Shown: piece by piece, positions 1 through 7,655 of the stretch | Position numbering within the stretch: position 1 is the first letter of the stretch | Layout: each line of letters begins with the position of its first letter | Assembly: GCA_900088475.1 (NCBI GenBank) | Contig: FLMG01000960.1 | Coordinates: forward strand, 34,551 to 51,949 | DNA: 17,399 nucleotides | Reading direction: 5' to 3' | Source: Hyphochytrium catenoides | Taxonomy: Eukaryota; Sar; Hyphochytriomycetes; Hyphochytriales; Hyphochytriaceae | Notes under the pieces: generated by a model | What the model was told of the DNA's origin: nothing | Database searches by the model: none | Seen by the model: only the letters and a program-made list of their open reading frames with translations | Position numbers and translations under genes: made by a program

Positions 1-44
1 TCTCTCTCTTTCTCTCTCTTTCTCTCCCTCTCTCTCTCCCTTTT
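1..44. repeat. Pyrimidine (CT/TTTC) microsatellite
   Basis: The window opens inside an uninterrupted run of C and T built mostly of CT dinucleotides. Similar tracts lie inside introns of the EGF gene further right, so this could be the intron or untranslated part of a gene beginning outside the window. No coding frame goes with it. Confidence 0.9.
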
Positions 45-156
45 GTCCATTATTTCGAAGTTGGCGGGAACAATCGTCCCTCAAGCGCTAGCCGTTACTG
101 GCTATAAGCGCCGTTATGCAGAAGGAAACAAAGAGTACAGTAGCGTTGATATCTTC

Positions 157-196
157 GAGCTCTGTCTCCGCTTCTCACACATCTGAGACGGAGCTC
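157..196. other. Hairpin, 12-bp arms with one mismatch
   Basis: GAGCTCTGTCTC at 157-168 pairs with GAGACGGAGCTC at 185-196, 11 of 12 positions, around a 16-nt loop. It sits just before the CTG run. No known RNA family is recognised; it may be chance or an untranslated-region structure. Confidence 0.45.
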
Positions 197-217
197 TGCT
201 GCTGCTGCTGCTGCTGC
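197..217. repeat. CTG trinucleotide run, about 7 units
   Basis: Seven consecutive CTG units. No open frame that I trust runs through it, so it is most simply a non-coding trinucleotide repeat. Confidence 0.85.
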
Positions 218-294
218 CCTGAGGACTCTCATGCTCTCCTACCGCTCCATTGAGTGAGAAGTGAAGGCAAGCGCTTAGACGCTGACGGTTGGCG

Positions 295-390
295 ATGAGG
301 AAGGCCCGACTGTCGTTAGAACAGTTGCTTCTGCGGGTTCACGTCGACCTCGCGCTACCGCTTATGGTCCGAATAAGCCTTAGAGCGATG
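295..390 (+). CDS. Weak candidate first exon, 32 codons
   Basis: An ATG at 295 opens a frame of 32 codons rich in Leu and Arg (starting MRKARLSLEQLLLR) that ends exactly at a GTAAGTG donor at 391. If not spliced, the frame stops at 449, giving 51 aa. I found no acceptor downstream that joins it to a recognisable exon, and no family is recognised. It could be the first exon of a plus-strand gene antisense to the ARM gene, or chance. Treat as a lead only. Confidence 0.15.
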
Positions 391-456
391 GTAAGTGTGC
401 AGCCTGAAGGTCTCAAAGCAGCAAGCTCCTTCAGGATCTTCAGCACAGGCTAGGAC

Positions 457-485
457 TGCGTGGGCGGTCTACTGCGGCCCACGCA
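457..485. other. GC-rich hairpin, perfect 9-bp stem
   Basis: TGCGTGGGC at 457-465 pairs perfectly with GCCCACGCA at 477-485 around an 11-nt loop. The octamer GCAAGCTC occurs at 421-428 and again at 483-490, overlapping the right arm. It could be a non-coding RNA element or a terminator-like structure; no family is recognised. Confidence 0.45.
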
Positions 486-895
486 AGCTCTATCTATATT
501 AGTTTTCGTTATCTTCTTGAAGAGAAGTGATCACAATGGAAAGGCGGACAATGCCATTATGATACAATCCGATGTAGACAAGGTCTATCAAGTCAGGAAG
601 ACTGTATAGCAAGTAAATGCACTTGGCGAGATGATAGAGACTCATGCTGCGTGCATATGCCTCTTATATGTGGGAAGACGAACTGCGCTTGGAGCCTGTG
701 ACGCCCAGTAGAGCGGTGGTACCGCCCAAGAGTCGTCCTCAGCAAGAGAGGAGGAGGACGGATAGCAATATACCCGACAGTCGGATGGAGCAAAGGCAAG
801 CCATATTGCGCAGAGAGGGCAGAGTTTTGGACCAGTGGGTAGCGAGAGTTAGCAAAGAGTCAGGACAGGGACAGAACTGGCGATTAGTGAGCTCT

Positions 896-3800
896 TCACG
901 CCCTGTTGCTCTCTATCTCAAGGTGGTGAGGAACAGAGGGGCTTCCAAAAATCGCGCTGTTGCTTCTCATTCGGCGGCCAGCGGCAGAGTCAAACTCTTC
1001 CAGATGGAACTCGGCGGGGAACTCGAAGCCTGGGCAGTCCTGACGGCCCAGCAGCTCAGAGTCTGATCGTTTGCCTCTCCGCTTAGTGGTGGGACTGCCA
1101 TCCCTCCCTTCACCTTTATAAGGAGAAGAATGGGGCCATACTTGAGTCAGCTTACTGCTATTAGGGAGGAGTCCGAGTAGAGAAGAGAGGAGATGCTTAC
1201 CTTCGAGTTGCTCTTCGTGCTCCTGTCCTTCTGCTATAGTTGCTGGTATACCTTTCGCGGGAGAAGAACCATAGCTTCCATAGCTCTCCAGCACTGCTCG
1301 TAGCCAAAGCGGCACCGTGCCCCTTCCTTCGTTGTATTCTTCTATCGTTCTGGCTAAGGCAGCTAGAGCACTAAGAGCTCCAACGTCTGCAAACTGCTTC
1401 CTACAGCCCTGCAGCCCGTCTCTCTCTTCATGTGGGTCTGCATCCTCTTGCAGAGCAGCGAGTGCCATTCCAAGTGCTAGTTGTTGGTCCATGGATGAGG
1501 TGCTACTGAAGCATGCGACGATAGACGCCAAGAGACCTGATAGTATACACCAGTTGCGGAGAAAGAGCATACAGTGAGTGGCCAGGCCAACAATAGAGAA
1601 AAGAGGGGAAGTTCCGTAGTCCAGAAAAATAGAGAGGGCTTGCTAGTTTCCCGCCGCATCCTCACCATCTTGATACATCATACGTTTGATCCTCTGAGGG
1701 AGCGCAACAGTCGCCACAAGCTTCGCTGCTGCCAGGACACTCAAATCGTCCGCTTCGCGTCGCTCTAAGACTCGTCTGAGCGCTACGCTGACCCCGGCGT
1801 CCATTGCTCTATTCTTATTAGCTGGGCAGCGATAGCAGAGGGAAGAAAGAGCCTCCAAGCATGACCGGATCACTAGGTTACTCTCTGAGGTTTGCACTAG
1901 TGTCAGAAGCGCGTGCACGGCCTTGAGACTGCCAAGTTGTAGCTGATTCAATTCCTTCAGCGAAAGATTGGCGATAACGATGGCGGTGGCTGAGAGTGGA
2001 AAAGAATATGCCGTAAGACACGCCACTTCTCTTCCTTTAGCTTGTGTCTCTCTGGCCCTCCTCTTACCTAAAAGCAATCTTTCTGTTGCCTACTCTGCCT
2101 CTCTTTCTACCGTTGTTAAAGCGCTGGCGTTGCTAGAGGCTTTGCAGTTCCTTTCATCTGTCTTTCCCTCCGATAACGCGTATTGTCGCTTCTTACCTGA
2201 AAGGGTCTTCGGAGGACATCCAAGGTCTGCCTCAGTTAGGATCCTAACAAGTGCTCGGTCTCCTCCGCTTGTCACGATCAATGACTGAGTGGCCGGGTCA
2301 CCGAAGGCGAAGTTTGCCAGGGACCTTGTGGCGCCCTTCAGGACTTCCACGTCTTTCGAATTCTGACCTAGCCAGATAATCTGGAGATGAGGGTTCGTCA
2401 GCGCAAGTACTGAAAGGAAGGGAGGACCAACAGGATCAAGAGAGCGCGAGCGGTTATCTAGTGGAGCCGTGACTCCAAAGGGTGGGATCCTAGAGTAAAG
2501 TCTCCGGGGCCTATGAAGAAGTAAGAGAGACGATGAGGAGAAGATTACCGTTTCCAGGGCACCACTTTTTATGAGAAGATTCTTATTTAGCGCGTTGCGC
2601 ACTGTGAGGTTGGTAAGCGCCTTCAGCAGGACTGCTTGCAACCCTGGGTCACTGGTCTAACACACCAATTGACAGTGGGTAGAGGTGACAATAGCGAAAG
2701 CGAAGAGGTGAGAGACGATGCAGCGAAAGCGAGTATACAAGGTCCAGGAAGATAGATAGTCCAGAAGCCACGGTATGCACTGATGTGAAGGAAGATGCAA
2801 ACTGCCTAAAGAAAGGGATACTTCAGAAGCTCAGGACACCGGAATTTGAAGGAGCGCCGCCACCCGTGTCTCACCCCTCTTAGTGATTCTAGAAGTATAG
2901 TTGGGATCCCCTGTCCGCCAAGATAACTCCTTATCGACTCATCACAGGCGAGGGAGGAGACAAGATGAATGGCACTCTCAAGGATGTTGAGGCTCAACTC
3001 CTCTCCTCTGAGGAGAAGGGGCTTCACTACTTCCTCCACTATCTCAGGGCCATCGAACGATGCTTGGACCGAGGGGACCACCGACATTCTTACTAGCGCC
3101 ATGAGGGCAGCACCAAGTACCATGGATTCCTTGGTTCTCCTGCAAACGTGTTCAAGAGTGCGGTGAATGCCGTATTCTGTGCAAGCATGGAGCTCCCCTT
3201 CCTCGTGAGCAGCTAGCACCTTGCGGAAAGGGGATTGAAGAGAAAACATGGTAAGAGAGTGACTAGCAAGTGTCAAGGCGAGAACAACAGGCTCGAGGGA
3301 TTGAGGGACATAAGAGTTCCCTCAAGAGAGGCAGGCAGGCAGCGGAGTAAGGACGCCAAGACTCAAGGAGAGCCGACATGAGGGCGTACAAGGACAGAGG
3401 TCTGGAAGCACAGGAATTCTAGTCCTCCTCTGTCTCGAAGGCTTTCGAACTCTTCAGGGCTGCCGAATCTGAGGAGGGAGGTGAGTTCTAAGCCGATCAC
3501 AAGCAGAATGAAGGGAAGAATAGCAGAGACATAGAGAGGTTGACAATGACCAGCCCAAGAAATAGATATAGAAAGATGGCCAACGCACGCCACAGGAGAG
3601 AGACGATTACTATGAAGAGAAGAGCTCTGGAAGTGTACAGGTGGCGCCATGACCATACCCCGCTGCCCACGGCCTCATCTTCTCCTTTTCCATAAGTTCA
3701 TAGGAAAGGCGTTGAGCAAGGTTCTCCACTCTGTCGCCCAGGTCTCTCTTTAGGTCCTCCTTCTCCTCTTCTAGGCGCTGACGCAACTCCTGCTGCCTTG

Positions 3801-4733
3801 CCGCAGCTTCCTTCTCTACCGACGCAGCCGCCTCTCTACCTTTTATTATCTCTCTCCTTAGAGTCTTCTCAAGCTCTGCAACTTTTGCCTTCAGTTCGAC
3901 GATTTCTGCCGAGGTCTCGGTTTTAAGGGTCAACAGCCTTGCTGCATAATCCTCACTGACTTTTCTCTCTGTATCCAGCTGCTCCTGGAGCTGGTTGACC
4001 CGATGAAGAGCGGGGAGAAAGTTCTCCTTGGCTTCCTCAAAGTAGCTGCGAAGAATAGCGGTCTCCTCTTGCTTCCTCCGCAGCTCTTCCTCAAGCTGCT
4101 TGTTTTTCTCTCTCAGATTATCTATAAGAGCTGGAATGCCTGATCTCGTTGCCCAAAGCTCTCGTAGTGTCTGGTATAGCTCCAGATCCGCGCTAGAGCT
4201 GGAGCTCTGCTGGTGGCTCCGATAATGCTCATCATACGCTGCTTTCAGAGCCAGAAAGAGATGGAAGTGATCATCTATTAGCTGGACGACGCCCTCCGGG
4301 TTTGGGGCATCCTCTATCTGCTCATCGCTCCTGATTCCCTTGGCACTGTTCCATGGAGCGTCAAACACGCCGCGGGCGTTGCCTTCTGCGCCTTCCAAAG
4401 GGGACACCAGGGCGCTGTTACCCATGATGGTAGATAAGGACAAGCGCTGGACCTACAGTCTCAGTGCTTCGGTTTTTTCATCATTGAGGATGGTACACCG
4501 AGCACAACTCTACATTCCATGTGTAAAGTCTACATTAGGACCCTCCCAGGGGCTTTGCCTCGCCTGATGCGCACCAAGCGCTGTACCGATATTGGCGAAA
4601 GGCTCAACGAGGGCTGAGTTTCAGAGAATAAGTGGGATCCCGGCAGCGGCTTGTTGTTGTCTCTCGATGCCACGATAGACTCTTTCGTCTTCTCAACTTC
4701 GATCTCTCTCTTCTGCTCCCGTGTCCTCGCCAT
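896..4733 (-). CDS. Coiled-coil and armadillo-repeat protein, 9 exons, about 844 aa
   Basis: Exons in transcript order: 4733-4587, 4452-3659, 3468-3390, 3219-2875, 2656-2549, 2380-2197, 1989-1666, 1536-1201, 1113-896. The sum is 2535 nt, 845 codons, with every phase matching. Residues 1-50 are charged and polar. A heptad-rich coiled coil, full of Glu, Lys, Arg and Gln, spans about 160-303. Armadillo-type helical repeats span about 330-700, for example LKALTNLTVRNALNKNLL and GATRSLANFAFGDPATQ, with the usual Gly-Ala starts. The tail has a basic patch TKRRGKRSDSELL that could be a nuclear signal. ARM repeats form a superhelix for protein binding; the coiled coil suggests oligomerisation, so a scaffold or cytoskeletal adaptor is plausible, but no named family is recognised and no kinesin motor is present. 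Least certain are the first exon (otherwise start at ATG 4425, 742 aa from that Met) and the 3390/3219 junction. The last 87-nt intron is in frame and could be retained. Confidence 0.78.
1114..1200 (-). other. In-frame 87-nt terminal intron of the ARM gene
   Basis: The donor is GTAAGC after CTCGAAG and the acceptor is TATAAAG before GTGAAGG. Both junctions are phase 1. The interval is a multiple of three and contains no stop, so retention would add 29 residues without changing the C-terminus. Splicing is preferred because the donor is strong, but the acceptor lacks the usual CAG. Confidence 0.5.
1990..2196 (-). other. ARM-gene intron containing a zero-length-exon splice point
   Basis: The intron runs from GTAAGAAG (2196) to TCTCAG (1990) and joins two ARM-repeat exons in phase 1. 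Inside it, at 2068|2067 on the minus strand, the sequence reads TTGCTTTTAG directly followed by GTAAGAGG: an acceptor abutting a donor with no exon between. It could be spliced as one 207-nt intron or in two steps of 129 and 78 nt with the same product. Confidence 0.5.
4453..4586 (-). other. First ARM-gene intron, flanked by direct repeats
   Basis: The predicted donor reads GTACAGCGCTTG and the exon after the acceptor begins GTCCAGCGCTTG, 11 of 12 bases the same and in the same register to the splice site. On the plus strand the shared 9-mer CAAGCGCTG is at 4441-4449 and 4575-4583. Splicing is phase 0 and joins the charged N-terminal exon to the coiled-coil exon. Confidence 0.45.
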
Positions 4734-4850
4734 CAGTCTGCTGCTTCCGTCACCGTTACTGTCGCTACTCTCTGCTTCTTCTTCTCCGTCCTGCCCTCCC
4801 TGCGGCACTGCAGGCTAGCAGCTAGAGAGCAGCTAGCAGTAGGCACTGTA

Positions 4851-4870
4851 ACCCTAGCCCTAACCCTAAG
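4851..4870. repeat. Interstitial telomere-like repeat (CCCTAA, about 3 units)
   Basis: The bases read ACCCTAGCCCTAACCCTAAG, three telomere-type hexamers, the first two joined by a variant unit. Short CCCTAA motifs in promoters ('telo-boxes') are known as regulatory elements in plants. Here the position between divergent starts favours a promoter element, or a scar of end repair, over a chromosome end. Confidence 0.75.
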
Positions 4871-4951
4871 TTGAGAAACACGAAAGGTCATAAAACGGTA
4901 GTACTTGACTTTCGAAGTCATGATTATCCTCGATGATCATCTTTTTTTACC

Positions 4952-4962
4952 TTTATATATAG
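4952..4962 (+). promoter_or_regulatory. TATA-like box
   Basis: TTTATATATAG lies about 35-45 bases before the ATG at 4997. It may serve the open frame starting there, or be the distal promoter of the EGF gene whose likely start is near 5345. Read on the other strand it is similarly AT-rich, so direction is not fixed. Confidence 0.4.
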
Positions 4963-4996
4963 AATCACGCCAGGTATATCCATCATAAGCGGAACG

Positions 4997-5272
4997 ATGA
5001 GCCAGGGTCTTACCCTCTTTCATCTTTCAAGGCCTTTGGCCTTCCATCACCTGCAAGTGGCAGACTCGGTAGGCTCCACAGCCATCGCCCCAAAGGAAGT
5101 CAAAGACGAGCAGCCGAAGCCTCTTTCATATGGTCCCTGCATGCACACAGGCCTGAAGGGAGTTACGGGCTTCACTCTAGAGAAAGAGACAGTGCCGGCG
5201 GGAGAGAGGGAAAGAGATAAAGTTGGACTGACCAGGCAAAGAAAGATTAAGAAAAAGACAGAGAAGATATGA
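4997..5272 (+). CDS. Small open frame, possible first exon of the EGF gene
   Basis: A 91-codon frame from ATG 4997 to TGA 5270. Around codons 45-65 the segment SYGPCMHTGLKGVTGFTLE resembles the start of filamin/Ig-like beta domains (G-P-x3-GLxG ... F-T-L). The C-terminal third is lysine- and glutamate-rich low complexity. Because Ig/filamin-like domains follow in the EGF gene, this could be its 5' exon, but I found no strong donor that joins it in phase to the exon at 5623. It could also be a separate short gene or a chance frame. Confidence 0.28.
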   Translation: MSQGLTLFHLSRPLAFHHLQVADSVGSTAIAPKEVKDEQPKPLSYGPCMHTGLKGVTGFTLEKETVPAGERERDKVGLTRQRKIKKKTEKI

Positions 5273-5344
5273 GTGAGAGCGTCGTGGCGCGGTAACTTTG
5301 GGGCAGAGCGGCAGATCGCAGTCAACGATGATGAAGAGCAGGAA

Positions 5345-6981
5345 ATGATGACTATCAAAGAGCCACCAGCCCCTTCGCTGGCTTATCGATATGCTCCCTC
5401 TTGCACCAGTACCTTTTTCTTTGCCCTCGTCCTGGTGCTGGGCGACTTCAGCTCAGGAGCGACAGGTTAGGGCGTATGCAGTGTTAGGAGATGTCTCATC
5501 GCTGGGTTTGTTTGTCGCCATTGATGTTTTGGAGTCAGCTTGTGCATGGCTGTTCTTTCTCATTGACTTTGACGATTCCTTCGCCTCTTTGCTCTTACCG
5601 TCCAACTCCTGTCTCTCTTCAGGGCACTCTCTTCACTGGAACAGCTATCCAGGGGTCTCCGATCCTGGAGTAGCGGATGTGATTTCAGGCATCCAGCCCT
5701 TAGACCAGCCAATAATTCACATTCTGGACAATGCTGGGAGCATTGACACTTCTTTCAATGGCGAGGTATCGCAACTAACTATGTTGGAGCACATCCTCCA
5801 GTTCTCACAGTCTTCTGTATCTATCTCTTCCCCTCTTCACTGCGTCACGTGTCCTGTTTCACCTCTTGGGACGCCCCACTACCTCTCGACCTTAGTCTAT
5901 CGGCCGACCTAGGATCTCTCCTCTTCGTCCCAGTCATCCATCCAGACCACTTTCATCTCCAGGAGTAGTCTCGTCTAACCTCTTACGCCACTAGCTACGT
6001 AATCGTCTCTATCTCTCTGTCCTGTACCCATGCGTCAGGGCTGTCGTGTCGGGCTTTCGGGTACTCATTGGTTCACGTTGTTTAGGTAACAATAGAGGTG
6101 GAGAAGAGCCCCGTGGAGGGTCGGTTGGTTGGGACCAGCACTGTGTCCGCGTCTGATGGCATCGCGGTCTTTACGGACATCGTGCTGCAGCCTGGAGGAG
6201 AGTTTACTCTAAAAGCCATAGCTAATGTGAGCGGCATCGTCCTAACTGCCGCATCGCCAGCGATAATTGTGCAAGGTGCGATCTCTCTCTGTCTCCTTCT
6301 TTCCCCAGTCCAAACTCTTGAGGGGAGCGTACACCTCTGTGTCCGTTATCTAGGCAGAGTGAGTCGGGGTGAAGCTGTCCTGAACTTCCCATCCATGACC
6401 TGGGTTCCTACCAGATAAATGTTTCTTTTGTCAATGTCTCTCTCACCCTTCTTCTTCCTCTTCCTGTCTCTCCTGCGTCCAGTGGGACCCTTGACATCGT
6501 TCCGTTTCGTGGACGAGGACACCTATTTCCAGGTCATCGCCTTTGAGACTTGGCGCTTCAAGCTGCTTCCTCTGGACAGCGGACAGGGCAGACTGCTCAC
6601 AACCGGCATCTCTGTGCAGCTGACTACTAACGCCACAGGTGTTGGACCATCCACTATCACTTCAGTGAAGGGAAGGCTAGAGTGGCAGTTCACTTTCAGG
6701 TTGTGGATTTTCCCGTCTCTCCTTCCCCCTCCTTCATAGGGTAGTCGGCCCTCATAGCAACGCTCTCTTCTCTTTCCCCTTCCAGCTATCCTTGATCTCC
6801 CCCATTATAGTTGGAGGATGTGCCTCTCTCTCTCTCTCTCTCTCTCTCTTCCTTCTCTTCCTTCTCTTTCTCTCTTCTCTCCCTCTCTCCCTCTCTCTTC
6901 GTTCCTTTCGGCGCTTCCGGCTCGTCTGCCACTCGTTACTTACTAGGTCAGGATCTTCCTTACTCCTCTTTTTAAATGCTT

Positions 6982-7022
<41 letters not shown>

Positions 7023-7623
7023 CTCCTTCTGCGATTGGCATGTAGTTTGCCAGGTGTATACTCCGTGACAGCTACCGAGGCAGGGCAGGGTATCGTGAGG
7101 GAGACGGTGCTCGTTCGCGTGATCGTTGCTCTGAAAAATGTCAGGATATCATTCCAGACTCAGCCTGTTGGCAACGTCCTTCCCGATAGCCCGATCACCA
7201 CCTCACCTACGGTCAGGCATCTAGGCTCGATCTCTCCTAACTATCTTTCTAGCAATCACTTCCTCTTCTCTCTCTTCTGAAGATTAAACTGAACGTCAAT
7301 TGCCTAGTCTAAGACGTTTTTCTCTTTAAGATGACAACCTTTGCCTGCCATGTCGGTGGTTTGGACATCCTTCTACAGCTCAAGTTACCCCTTAGATCTT
7401 TCCCTGGGTCTAACAGAGCCCTTTTACTCTGTATCAGGTGATGCTAACAGACGATAATGGTGCACCGCATCCCTTGACAGACCTGTCTATTGTGCTGACC
7501 AAGCTCTACGGCGGAGGAAGTTTGCACGGCGCTACAAGCGCCCGCGTGGGCTCAGACTCACGGGCAGTTTTCGGGCCTATTTCTGTAAGCAAATGCTAAG
7601 AAGACAGAGATACCGAGCGCACC

Positions 7624-7655
<32 letters not shown>

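Larger units (their letters stand above)
45..895. other. Stretch without a convincing gene, left of the ARM gene
   Basis: About 850 bases with no protein I recognise. It holds a short hairpin (157-196), a CTG run (197-217), a short candidate exon (295-390) and a second hairpin (457-485), listed separately. It includes the 3' flank of the minus-strand ARM gene, whose stop codon is at 896-898; I see no AATAAA signal there on the minus strand. Open frames at 593-799 (minus) and 644-1066 (plus) show no family features, and the latter is largely antisense to the last ARM exon. Confidence 0.6.
4734..4996. promoter_or_regulatory. Divergent intergenic region between the ARM gene and the plus-strand open frame
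   Basis: These 263 bases separate the predicted starts of two divergently transcribed units and should hold both promoters. It contains a telomere-like CCCTAA motif and a TATA-like box, listed separately, and a duplicated AGCTAGCAG/GCTAGCAGCTAG cluster near 4813-4839. No open frame with protein features is visible. Confidence 0.5.

Noticed and set aside
644-1066. 140-codon plus-strand open frame
   Set aside because: It is antisense to the last ARM exon over much of its length, has shuffled composition and no domain or splice support.
4530-4808. Minus-strand 92-codon frame as a separate gene
   Set aside because: The part from ATG 4733 to 4587 fits in phase as the first exon of the ARM gene; the rest is intron, and its nominal start is not ATG.
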